A DNA stretch of 53,129 nucleotides, from the NCBI GenBank assembly GCA_030430165.1, contig JAUIGL010000043.1:1-53129 (forward strand), read 5' to 3'. Shown piece after piece: positions 17,001 to 24,186 of this stretch. Position 1 is the first letter of the stretch. Every line of letters begins with the position of its first letter. The notes below the pieces were generated by a model. It was not told the DNA's origin, made no database searches, and saw nothing but the letters and a program-made list of their open reading frames with translations. The position numbers were made by a program, and so were the translations under genes. The stretch is from a bacterium. GTDB lineage: Bacteria > Desulfobacterota > Binatia > HRBIN30 > CADEER01.

Positions 17001-17271
17001 CGAACCCGTTGCGCGACATCGACCGCGTGTAGTCGAGTCCCGGGATCCCAGCGAGCGCGGTTTCGAGGGCGAAGGTCACTTGCTTCTCGACCTCGACCGG
17101 CGACAGCGACGGGGCGACCGCGTTGATCCGCACCTGACGGTTGGTGATGTCCGGAACCGCATCGACCGGCAGCGACGGCAAGAGAGAGGCGCCGTAGGCG
17201 GCAAAGGCCGCAACCACGACGACGACGAGCCCGCGGCGCTCGACCGCAAACCGGAGAATCGCTTCGAGCAT
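14032..17271 (-). CDS. czcA: Heavy-metal efflux RND permease, CzcA family
   Basis: 1079 residues, the normal length for an inner-membrane RND pump. It takes metal cations from periplasm or cytoplasm and drives them out with protons, together with CzcB and CzcC. TM1 is at the N-terminus (VVVVVAAFAAYGASLLPSL). The HME signature DFGLIVDGAVIIVEN in TM4 carries the proton-relay Asp and marks divalent metal pumps of the CzcA/CusA group. Two large periplasmic loops and the second TM half (FFVFALLYGTF-type helices) are complete. The start is ATG 17271 with GGGA upstream. It is the last gene of a minus-strand operon. Co/Zn/Cd versus Cu/Ag cannot be settled here. Confidence 0.92.
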   Translation of the reverse strand: MLEAILRFAVERRGLVVVVVAAFAAYGASLLPSLPVDAVPDITNRQVRINAVAPSLSPVEVEKQVTFALETALAGIPGLDYTRSMSRNGFAQITAVFDDAVDIYFARQQVGERLRAAANHLPPGVETALGPIASGLSEIFMWTVEYRHPGGRGAEVRTGEVGWQGDGTYLTPEGELLRSEIELGAYLRTVQDWIIRPQLKMVAGVAGVDAVGGYVKQYQVQPDPRLLASFGLTFHDLLTALERNNLNTGAGFIEHNGEAYIVRAEGRLGTLDELAQVVVDERNGTPIRIADLASVAIGAELRGGSASEDGEEVVLGTALMLLGGNSRTVARAVAERMAEVQASLPPDIVAKTVLDRARLVDATIRTVRNNLVEGAVLVIVILFLMLGNIRAALITAAAIPLSMLLATIGMVETRTSGNLMSLGAIDFGLIVDGAVIIVENCLRRLAERQAELGRLLTTRERVDTVFRASKQVRSATAFGEAIIITVYIPVLTLSGVEGKMFQPMALTVIFALSAAFVLSLTFVPAMVALLVTGEVRERENVFVAWAKRLYEPLVRWALRWRHPVILAAAVLFAASASLFPRLGQEFAPTLNELDLLVHAIRIPSTGVSQATRMQRALERELRELPEVAFVFSRTGTGEVATDPMPPYVSDTFLILRPRDEWPDPTETKADLTERIEALVHTVPGNAYEFTQPIQMLFNELLAGVRADLAVKIFGDEFDRLLPVAGDVERVLKSIPGAADTRVEQVTGAPVLTIEVDRTAIARYGLDVADVHEVVGVAIGGRAAGQVFQGDRRFDVVVRLPEKFRENLGMLEDLPIPLSHQDQPSVELALNGDDIGRAAVRYLPLSAVAELVVSEGPNQISRENGKRRIVVQSNVRGRDIGSFVAEAQRRVTEEVSLPPGSWLAWGGEFENLARAKSRLAVVVPICFLIVFALLYGTFGSIKSALLVFTAVPLALSGGIVGLWLRDMPFSISAAVGFIALSGVAVLNGLVMITFINELRNSGHSVEDAVVRGAVTRLRPVLMTALVASFGFVPMAIATGTGAEVQRPLATVVIGGLVSSTLLTLVVLPALYRVFNRPQRD

Positions 17272-17283
17272 GACGATCCCGTC

Positions 17284-17452
17284 CTAGAGGCCTGGCCGGA
17301 AAGTGGCTTCGTAGCGAAAATCGTCAGCCGCCGCGAGCGCAAGGAGCTGGGCGCGACGGCGTATCGGGCGATACGTCGAGCGCTCGGCGACGCAGCGATC
17401 GCGGATGGATGACGATTTGCAGCAGGAGTCCATTTTTCGGCCAGGCCTCTAG
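17284..17452. mobile_element. 169-bp inverted-repeat element between czcB and czcA (MITE-like or structured RNA)
   Basis: The ends are a perfect 15-bp inverted repeat: CTAGAGGCCTGGCCG (17284-17298) and CGGCCAGGCCTCTAG (17438-17452). Pairing continues imperfectly inward, including AAATCGTCA against TGACGATTT. A central perfect stem CGTATCG/CGATACG sits near the middle. The whole can fold as one long hairpin. There is no transposase, and a clear target duplication is not visible. The right end supplies the TAG stop of czcB. As RNA it would sit between czcB and czcA and could set their ratio. Confidence 0.65.
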
Positions 17453-18363
17453 TGCGCGTGGCCGGCCTCGCCCTTGGCGAGGTCGGCCTTCACCAGAAAC
17501 GAGTTCGCCGCCGCGTAGCGTTCGCCCGCCGCGACGCCGGAGGTGATCGACGCCAGGGTGCGCCCAACCGCCCCCACCCTCACTTCACGCGCGACGAAGG
17601 CACCTCCCTCGTCGACGAAGACGACCGTGTGGCCGTCCATCGAGTGAAGAGCGCTGCGCGCCACCACGACTGACGCGGCCAGCGGACGCGACACCCGGGC
17701 AACGACGAACAGACCCGGGCGCCACAGGCCCGCCGAGTTGTCGAGCACGACACGGGCGGTCGCGGTTCGCGTCGCCTGATGCACGACCGGAGCAACATAG
17801 GAAATGACTCCCTTCGACTCGAGCGCACCGTCGAGAGTCGACAGCTGCACCGACTGCCCGACCGCGATACTCGGCAGGACCTTCTGGTAGACGCCGACGT
17901 GCACCCAAACCGTCGACAGATCGGCGACCACGAAGGCCGGGGTCTGACGCGAGATCGACTCGCCGACGGCGACGTGGCGGTCGATGACGACGCCGTCGAA
18001 ACCGGCAACCAGATCGTAGATCGCCAGGTTGTCGCTCTCGATCCGCGCCAGCACTTCGCCCTTGCGCACCGAATCCCCGATCGACTTGCGCACCGAGATC
18101 ACCAACCCCGGAAAACGCGGCGCCAGATGCGCGACCCGATTCGGATTGGGCCGAACCTCGCCCGGCAGCTCGATCTCGACGTCGACCTCGCCGGCGGCGG
18201 CAACTTGCACCGCCACCCCGTGCTCGACGAAGTCGGCGACGCTGAACTCCTGCTGCGAACCGTGGTCGTCGTGCTCATCCGACGCCAACGCGCCGCCAAC
18301 TAGTGCGAACCACAGGAACGACACCGCCACGCTTCTCAGCACAGTCTCTCCTCGCAGTCTCAT
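17449..18363 (-). CDS. czcB: Metal-efflux periplasmic adaptor, CzcB family
   Basis: 304 residues. The signal peptide (SVAVSFLWFALVGGALA) is followed by a His/Asp-rich start (DEHDDHGSQQ) that may bind metal. A barrel-sandwich hybrid (ELPGEVRPNPNRVAHLAPRFPGLV, VRKGEVLARIESDN, DLVAGFDGVVIDRHVAVGESI) and a beta-barrel (GLWRPGLFVVARV) follow. The long alpha-hairpin of drug adaptors is almost absent, as in short CzcB proteins. It ends EAGHAH. It links CzcA to the outer-membrane channel. The start overlaps the czcC stop (ATGA), and its stop codon lies in the terminal repeat of the 17284-17452 element. Confidence 0.9.
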   Translation of the reverse strand: MRLRGETVLRSVAVSFLWFALVGGALASDEHDDHGSQQEFSVADFVEHGVAVQVAAAGEVDVEIELPGEVRPNPNRVAHLAPRFPGLVISVRKSIGDSVRKGEVLARIESDNLAIYDLVAGFDGVVIDRHVAVGESISRQTPAFVVADLSTVWVHVGVYQKVLPSIAVGQSVQLSTLDGALESKGVISYVAPVVHQATRTATARVVLDNSAGLWRPGLFVVARVSRPLAASVVVARSALHSMDGHTVVFVDEGGAFVAREVRVGAVGRTLASITSGVAAGERYAAANSFLVKADLAKGEAGHAH

Positions 18364-19744
18364 GGCCGCGCCGCACCTTCCTCGATCGGCTCTCCGAGAA
18401 GCCGCTCGATGTCTGCGCGCGCCCGGTGGTAGGTCGCCAGAGCCGCCAGCTCGCGGCCGCGCAAGTCGTAGAGCGTGCGCTGCGCATCGAGGACGTCCAG
18501 GTAGCGGAAGGTTCCGCGCCGGTATCCCTCGCGGGTTCCGTCGAACGCCTCCTGCGCCGCGGGAAGCGCGTCCTGCTGCAGCGCCATCGCCTGAACGAAG
18601 GCGGCGGCGAGCTCCTGGTAGCTCTGCGCCAGGGCGGCGCGAACCGCGAGCTCAGCCGAATCGCGGCTGGCCCGAGCGGTTTCTACATCCCGCGCCGCGG
18701 CCAGCGAGCCGCCCTGGTTGCGGTCGAAGAGCGGCAGAGGAATCGACACCCCGACCACGAACGCCACGTCGTCGCTGTCGCTGAAGTGGCGCCCGGCGAA
18801 GCGAACCGTCGGGTCCGGGAGACGCATCGCCTCGGCCAGCGACAGACGAGCCTGTCGCTCGGCGAGCTCGGTGCCCACCGCGCCAGGTCCGGATTCGAAT
18901 CGACACGGCCCACCAGCTCGGAAAGATGCGGCGGCTCGACCACCCCACTTCGCAGATCGCCTCGCACGCCGGCGAATCGGGGAGCCCGCCCGCCCCACGA
19001 TGCCGCCAGAGCATAGCCCGCTGCGTGCACCGCGCGCTCCACCCGCATGCCGTCCAGCTGCACCGAGCGCAGCACCACTTCGGCGCGAACCTTCGCCACC
19101 GGCGGCACCGCGCCGGCGTCGACTTGCCGCGCAATCGACTCGACACCGGCACGCGAAACCTGCTCGAGCTCGCGCACCAGATCGTAGCGCTGTTGCGCCT
19201 CGAGGAGAGTGACGAACGCTTTGGTCGCCGCCGTCAGGACGTCGATACGGGTCGAAGCATAGTCCCAACACGCCAGATCCTCTTGCAGGTTCGCCACCCG
19301 CTCGCGCTTGGCGATCTTGGCGCCGATCGGCACCAACTGTGAGAGCTGCACCGTGGTCTCGGTCTGCTCGACACCCGACCGTTGCCCGGTTCCGCCGAAA
19401 TTCTCGACCTCGACGTCGAGACCCGGATTCGGCAGCAGCCCGGCTTGCAGGGCGCGCGCCTCCTGAGCCCGCACAGCCCAGGAGGTAGCCGACAGAGCCG
19501 GGTTCCCGAGCAGCGCGGCACTGAGCGCCTGGCGCAAACTCAGCTCGCCGGTGGGCTCGGTCTGCTCGGGCTGCGCGGAATCCGACGCCTCCGCCGGCGG
19601 ATGGACCGCTGCCAAGCCGTCGCACCAGCTCTCCTCCGGCGAGGTCGAGCCGGCTCGTGCCGCCGATGCCGACAGGACGAGCGCCAGTGCCGCGAGCATC
19701 GACCTGGTTGTCCTTGGGTGATTACGGAAACGATTCTGAATCAT
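18360..19744 (-). pseudogene. czcC: CzcC-like outer-membrane factor with a single-base frameshift
   Basis: TolC/CzcC-type channel of the efflux system. The frame opens at ATG 19744 (GAGGA upstream) with a signal peptide (MLAALALVLSASAARA) and runs through LSLRQALSAALLGNPAL, LPNPGLDVEVENFGG, QLVPIGAKIAKRE and RVDSNPDLARW. Then homology jumps to another frame at GTELAERQARLSLAEAMR and continues to IERLLGEPIEEGAARP. The switch lies near 18873, where the sequence TGGGCACCGAG appears to lack one base (expected Arg-Trp-Ala-Thr-Glu). Both halves are otherwise intact and coupled to czcB by ATGA. So it is either a sequencing or assembly error or a very recent mutation. If real, metal efflux would lack its outer-membrane part. 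Confidence 0.82.
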
Positions 19745-19953
19745 GTGCGTCCTCGAACAGGCGTAGTACGACCGCGGCTGCGAACGCCGGCGCCACTGAC
19801 GCTGCGCCGCCACCGGAGCATCCGGCCCGCACGTATTCGATCGACGACGAGCGGCTGCCGGCACCACGGCAGAGCCACGGTCACAGCCAAAACCGGCGAG
19901 TGTTGCGCTATGCGCCCAACTCGACGGTTACTGGGTACAGCGGGAGGAACGGC

Positions 19954-20385
19954 TCAAAGGATCAGAACTACCGTACGCTGAGACCGCAACACCTGCGCGA
20001 CGCGAGCGTCGACCTCGGATCGATCCGCGACCGAACGACGCGCGGCAGCCCTGCCGACTCCGCGACACGAGGCAGCCGGAAACAACGCGAGGATAGCCCG
20101 ATGCCCGGAGGTATGCCCCGCGCCCGCTTCGACGATCGGAATGTCGGTGCAGGAATGGCGCCCGAGCTCGCTGCGGTCGAGGCCGGTGGCGCCGCCGTGG
20201 TGGCGTCGCACCTCGGTCCAACAATCCGACTCACCGTGCGAGATCTCGATGGTGGCATGCCCGTCGTCGGCGACGCACAGGTTCCAGTGAACCGCGCCCG
20301 CACTTCCGGCGCCCGCCGATAGCATCGCGCACAGGATCGCCGCGACGTGGCGGCACAGCGCTCTTCGGGTAGCTCGACTCGGCAT
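19954..20385 (-). CDS. Small secreted Cys/His protein preceding the czc operon
   Basis: 143 residues from the ATG at 20385; the open frame extends further upstream but only this start gives a signal peptide (CRHVAAILCAMLSAGAGSAGA). The mature part begins VHWNLCVADDGHATIEI and has HSCTDIPI further on. That pattern recalls small periplasmic proteins next to czcC genes (C-x-DGH near the start, C-x-D-I-P later). His and Cys are frequent. It is 209 bases upstream of the czcC start on the same strand; those bases hold no gene I can see. A role in periplasmic metal binding is inferred from position. The ribosome-binding site is poor, so the start is uncertain. Confidence 0.55.
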   Translation of the reverse strand: MPSRATRRALCRHVAAILCAMLSAGAGSAGAVHWNLCVADDGHATIEISHGESDCWTEVRRHHGGATGLDRSELGRHSCTDIPIVEAGAGHTSGHRAILALFPAASCRGVGRAAARRSVADRSEVDARVAQVLRSQRTVVLIL

Positions 20386-20498
20386 CGAACCACAACGGTA
20401 GCAGAGTCGGCGCGGATTGACAGCCTCGACCTCGCAAAGATCCAGAGGGGCAGCCCCATCCAGCGTTCGCCCTCGCCTCATTCCGCGGATGGCCGAGC

Positions 20499-21635
20499 TC
20501 AGACGAAGGTCGCAAAGACCTCGTCCGCCACCATCAAGCCGCGCCGGCTGAGGCACCAGCGCCCGCCGGTTTCCTCGAGGAGTCCGCGTTCGCGCATCGC
20601 CTCGCATTGCGGGAACGCAGCGGTGAGCGACGTGCCGAAGCGCGTCGCGAACTCGGACGCATTGATTCCGTCGAGGCAGCGCAAGCCGAGAAAGGCGAAC
20701 TCGCCCTGCAGCTGGCTGGCGGAGAGGTCTTCACTGGTCGCGCGCGCGTCGCCGCGCCGCTCGACGCCGGTCATGTATTTTTCCGGGCCGCGCTCGTTGC
20801 TCGCCCGCAGCCGCAGATCCGGTGCGAACGAGTGCGCGCCGGCGCCGACACCGAGATAGGGGTGCAGTCGCCAGTAGGCGAGGTTGTGCCGGCACTGGCG
20901 ACCCGGCTTGGCGTAATTCGAGATCTCGTATCGGGCGAAGCCCGCGCTGGCGAGAGCGCTGCCGGTCGCCTCGTACATCTCCACCTCGACGTCCTCGGGC
21001 AGCTGTCGCAGCTCGCCGCGGGCGCGCATCGCGTGGAAGGCCGTGCCCTCCTCGAACGTCAGGTTGTACGCCGACACGTGGGTCGTGCCGAGGGCGATTG
21101 CCCGGTCGAGATCGCGCCGCCACCCGGCGACGGTCTGCCCGGGCACCGCGAAGATCAAATCGACGTTGACGTCGTCGAACCCAGCCGCCTGCGCGTCGCC
21201 GACGGCGCGCACGGCGGTGGCGCCGTCGTGGATTCGTCCCAGGGTCACGAGTAAGTCGTCGTCGAACGACTGCACTCCGAAGCTGATGCGATTGACCCCG
21301 GCTTCGCGAAACCCCGCCAGCTTGGCGCGGTCGACCGTTCCCGGGTTGGTCTCGATCGTCACCTCCGCCGCTTCGTCCACCGTCCACGCCGCGGCGACGG
21401 TCTCCAGCAACGAAGCAATCGAGCGCGGCGAGAACAGAGACGGGGTCCCTCCGCCGAAGAAGATCGTGCCGACCCGCGCGCGCCACTCGGGCCGCGCCGC
21501 GGCGTGCTCGAGCTCGCGGCGCAGCGCGCCGACATAGCGGGCCTCCGGCCAACGCCGAACCGCGTGCGAATTGAAGTCACAGTAGGGGCACTTCGAGTCG
21601 CAATAAGGAATGTGAATGTAGAGCGACAGGTCCAT
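20499..21635 (-). CDS. hemW: Radical SAM heme chaperone HemW
   Basis: 378 residues. The N-terminal motif SLYIHIPYCDSKCPYCDF carries the CxxxCxxC cluster ligands (C12, C16, C19) for a 4Fe-4S/SAM centre. It continues with FFGGGTPSLF, TIETNPGTVD, GVNRISFGVQSFDDDLL and FAVPGQTVAGWRRDL, all typical of HemW rather than oxygen-independent coproporphyrinogen oxidase HemN, which has extra cysteines further on. HemW carries heme to target proteins in the cytoplasm or at the membrane. The C-terminal HemN-type domain (LQGEFAFLGLRCLDGI) is present. Divergent from the desaturase. Confidence 0.93.
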   Translation of the reverse strand: MDLSLYIHIPYCDSKCPYCDFNSHAVRRWPEARYVGALRRELEHAAARPEWRARVGTIFFGGGTPSLFSPRSIASLLETVAAAWTVDEAAEVTIETNPGTVDRAKLAGFREAGVNRISFGVQSFDDDLLVTLGRIHDGATAVRAVGDAQAAGFDDVNVDLIFAVPGQTVAGWRRDLDRAIALGTTHVSAYNLTFEEGTAFHAMRARGELRQLPEDVEVEMYEATGSALASAGFARYEISNYAKPGRQCRHNLAYWRLHPYLGVGAGAHSFAPDLRLRASNERGPEKYMTGVERRGDARATSEDLSASQLQGEFAFLGLRCLDGINASEFATRFGTSLTAAFPQCEAMRERGLLEETGGRWCLSRRGLMVADEVFATFV

Positions 21636-21767
21636 GAATCTCAGACGTTACACGGCAATGGCCGATCGGTGACCGAACCGTGACAGCGCCACAGCTATGA
21701 TCTTCCGATCAGGCTGGAAAGAGAAGCAAGCCCTCACTTGCGCATGAACCCTGCCTTGGAGCCAAAC

Positions 21768-22628
21768 ATGTCCAACACCGTAGTCCCCAAACATTCGAAG
21801 CTCACCCCGGCCTCTTCGGTGCCGTTCTGGGGAGTGCACCTGGCCTGCTTCCTGGTGTTCTTCACCGAGTTTTCCTGGTCCGCCGTCGGCGTCTGCGTCG
21901 CGCTCTTCTTCCTGCGAATGTTCGGCATCACCGCCGGCTATCACCGCTACTTCTCCCACCGCAGCTTCAAGACCGGGCGCACCTTCCAGTTCATCCTCGC
22001 CGTCCTCGGCACCATGTCGGTGCAAAAGGGGGTGCTGTGGTGGGCGGCCAACCACCGCATCCACCACAAACACTCCGACCAGGAAGGCGACATCCACTCG
22101 CCCACCCGAAACGGTTTCTGGTGGTCGCATCTCGGCTGGATCCTCGGCGACGAGCACGAAGAAACGCACTACGACCGGATCCCGGATCTAGCCAAGTACC
22201 CCGAGCTGCGCTGGCTCAACGAGCACTTCCTGGTGCCGCCAGTGGCACTGGCGGTCGCACTCTATCTGGTCGGCGGAATGAGTTGGCTGGTCTGGGGCTT
22301 CTTCGTCAGCACCACCATCCTCTGGCACGCCACGTTCACCATCAATTCGCTGTCGCACGTCTATGGGTCGCGCCGCTACGAAACCAGCGACACCAGCCGC
22401 AACAACGTGTGGCTGGCTCTGCTGACCATGGGCGAGGGCTGGCACAACAACCACCACTGCTTCATGAACTCGACACGTCAGGGATTCTTCTGGTGGGAGA
22501 TCGACACCACCTACTACATCCTCAAGGCGCTCTCCTGGGTGGGCGTCACGCGCGACCTGATCGAGCCGCCGGCACGCCTGCTCAACCACGAGCCGCTGCC
22601 CTCGGCGATTCCGCTGACGGAGGTTTGA
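21768..22628 (+). CDS. Acyl-CoA (delta-9 type) fatty-acid desaturase
   Basis: 286 residues from the ATG at 21768, chosen because GGAG lies six bases before it; earlier TTG and ATG codons at 21738/21744 have no SD. The three His boxes of membrane diiron desaturases are complete: HRYFSH (59-64), HRIHHKH (96-102) and HNNHH (226-230). There are about four membrane spans. The enzyme puts a cis double bond into saturated acyl chains using O2 and electrons, raising membrane fluidity. It converges with a cold-shock gene 18 bases away. A TATGAT box at 21696-21701 may be its -10, with no good -35. Confidence 0.93.
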   Translation: MSNTVVPKHSKLTPASSVPFWGVHLACFLVFFTEFSWSAVGVCVALFFLRMFGITAGYHRYFSHRSFKTGRTFQFILAVLGTMSVQKGVLWWAANHRIHHKHSDQEGDIHSPTRNGFWWSHLGWILGDEHEETHYDRIPDLAKYPELRWLNEHFLVPPVALAVALYLVGGMSWLVWGFFVSTTILWHATFTINSLSHVYGSRRYETSDTSRNNVWLALLTMGEGWHNNHHCFMNSTRQGFFWWEIDTTYYILKALSWVGVTRDLIEPPARLLNHEPLPSAIPLTEV

Positions 22629-22646
22629 CGGCGCCCGGCGCGGGCC

Positions 22647-22847
22647 TCAGACCTTGGTGACGTTGCTCGCCTGGAGGCCCTTCTCCCCCTGGCTGACCTC
22701 GAACTCCACCCGCTGCCCTTCGTGCAGGGTGCGAAACCCGTCGCCGGCGATCGACGTGTAGTGAACGAAAACGTCGTCGCCCTCCTCGCGGGTGATGAAG
22801 CCGTAGCCCTTCTCGTTGTTGAACCACTTGACCGTCCCGAGCGACAT
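22647..22847 (-). CDS. Cold-shock domain protein
   Basis: 66 residues, a single OB-fold cold-shock domain. It shows RNP1 KGYGFI and RNP2 VFVHYTSI and starts [17 protein letters not shown]. It binds single-stranded RNA/DNA and melts secondary structure. GGAGGGG lies upstream of the ATG. Several CspA paralogues usually exist per genome, so no exact name is given. It is 96 bases behind the SDR gene, with its own hairpin-forming leader. Confidence 0.95.
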   Translation of the reverse strand: MSLGTVKWFNNEKGYGFITREEGDDVFVHYTSIAGDGFRTLHEGQRVEFEVSQGEKGLQASNVTKV

Positions 22848-22870
22848 GACAGCCCCTCCAATACGCAGCT

Positions 22871-22898
22871 GCTGAGCGAGTAGCAGAATTAGCTCAGC
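22871..22898 (-). promoter_or_regulatory. Hairpin in the leader of the cold-shock gene
   Basis: GCTGAGC and GCTCAGC pair over a 14-base loop, 24 bases before the ATG. Cold-shock mRNAs often have structured leaders that change with temperature. Whether this small stem acts so is a guess. Confidence 0.25.
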
Positions 22899-22943
22899 TC
22901 AGGCAAGGGGCGACGCTGCTTAATACCCGGGAGGCCGCGAGAC

Positions 22944-23756
22944 CTACATCAACGAGCCGCCGTTGGGGCTGAGAACCTGCCCGGTTACCGCTTCCGCTTC
23001 CGGGCTCGCCAGATAGAGCGCAGCGCCGGCCACTTCCTCCGCCGTCGCCAGGCGGCCGCTCGGCGTCTGGGCGACGAAAGCGGCGCGCAACGTGTCGGGG
23101 AGATCCGCCAGCATCGGCGTGTCGACGAAGCCCGGCGCGATCGCGTTGACCTGGATTCCGAGATGCGCCACCTCGCGGGCCACCGACTTGGTGAAGCCGA
23201 GCACCGCCGCCTTCGCCGCGCTGTAGTCGGGAACCCCGGCGAGGCCGGCGAGGCCGGCAATCGACGACATGTTGATGATGCGGCCCCGGCGCCGCACTTC
23301 CATCACTTTGAGCGCCTCGCGAGTGCAGTGAAACGTGCCGTCGACGTGGATGGCGAAGGTACGCCGCCAGATCCCGTCCTCGAGGCTGGTCGTCGCCGCC
23401 AGGGGTGTCGACACCGCGCCGCTCGCGCGCTCGGCGAGCTGCGCCTCCATGTTGGCGACGACGTGGGGTTCGAGGAAGAGCGCGCCCGCATTGTTGACGA
23501 CGATGTCCAATCGGTCCCAGGTGCCGAGAAAGCGCGTGAACATCTTGAGCGCGGCGCGACCGTCGGAGACGTCGGCCGGAACCGCCATCGCCATGCCGCC
23601 ACGCGACTCGATCGCGTCGACGGTCGCTGCGGCAGTCTCATCGTCCAGATCGTTGACCGCCACCCGAGCACCGCACTCCGCGAACCGCAGCGCGATCGCC
23701 TTGCCGATTCCAGAACCGGCGCCGGTCACCAGCGCGACCTGGTCCTCGAGACGCAT
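22944..23756 (-). CDS. Short-chain dehydrogenase/reductase
   Basis: 270 residues, classical SDR. The nucleotide-binding motif is TGAGSGIGKA; NNAG follows, then the catalytic Ser in MSSIAG and the YSAAK dyad (Tyr, Lys), and PGFVDTPM after the active site. An Asp at the end of strand 2 (NDLDDE) favours NAD(H). An insertion of about 25 residues (AERASGAVSTPLAATTSLEDG) between NNAG and the active site is unusual for FabG-like enzymes. Substrate unknown. It is the last gene of a tight three-gene unit with DUF420 and the Lpd-like enzyme (gaps of 3-4 bases). Confidence 0.88.
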   Translation of the reverse strand: MRLEDQVALVTGAGSGIGKAIALRFAECGARVAVNDLDDETAAATVDAIESRGGMAMAVPADVSDGRAALKMFTRFLGTWDRLDIVVNNAGALFLEPHVVANMEAQLAERASGAVSTPLAATTSLEDGIWRRTFAIHVDGTFHCTREALKVMEVRRRGRIINMSSIAGLAGLAGVPDYSAAKAAVLGFTKSVAREVAHLGIQVNAIAPGFVDTPMLADLPDTLRAAFVAQTPSGRLATAEEVAGAALYLASPEAEAVTGQVLSPNGGSLM

Positions 23757-23760
23757 CGGC

Positions 23761-24183
23761 TCAATACACTCGTACGTAGAGCAGGTAGTAGATCAGCCAG
23801 CCGCTCGCCGACACGTAGAGCCACATCGGTAGGACGTAGCGCGCCAGCTTGCGGTGGGCGACGTAGTCGCGCTTGCGCAACGCCAGGTAGAGCAGGCGAA
23901 CCACCAACGGCGCCAGCACCATCGCCAGGATGATGTGGGGCACCAGATTGACGAAGTAGAAGGTGCGCCACGCGCCCTCTCCCGGAAACGGCTTGGAGCC
24001 GTACATGGCCCAGCGCGTGACGTAGAAGACGAGGAAGAGACCGGCGAAGGTCGACGCCGACAACATCGCCGAGCGGTGCCGGTCGATCTGCTTGTTGCGG
24101 ATGAAGTACCAACCGACCAGCAGGCTCAAGCCGCTGACCACGATACACGCGGTGCTCAGCACCGTCAGAGTCTGTAGGGACAC
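23761..24183 (-). CDS. DUF420 family membrane protein
   Basis: 140 residues, four membrane helices (TACIVVSGLSLLVGWYFI, FAGLFLVFYVTRW, FVNLVPHIILAMVLAPL, WLYVSASGWLIYYLLY) with conserved HRSAM, NLVPHI and HRKLARYVLP. The family often accompanies heme-copper oxidase assembly genes. No oxidase is seen here, so the role is open. The His residues could touch heme or copper. It sits three bases behind the Lpd-like gene. Confidence 0.85.
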   Translation of the reverse strand: MSLQTLTVLSTACIVVSGLSLLVGWYFIRNKQIDRHRSAMLSASTFAGLFLVFYVTRWAMYGSKPFPGEGAWRTFYFVNLVPHIILAMVLAPLVVRLLYLALRKRDYVAHRKLARYVLPMWLYVSASGWLIYYLLYVRVY

Positions 24184-24186
24184 GGC

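Noticed and set aside
15190..17412. A 740-codon plus-strand open frame opposite czcA
   Set aside because: Composition (Gln/Arg/Asp/His-rich) and lack of domains mark it as an antisense shadow; czcA is certain.
19745..19953. A further small gene between the Cys/His protein and czcC
   Set aside because: Open frames in this stretch lack SD, signal peptide or recognisable pattern on either strand.
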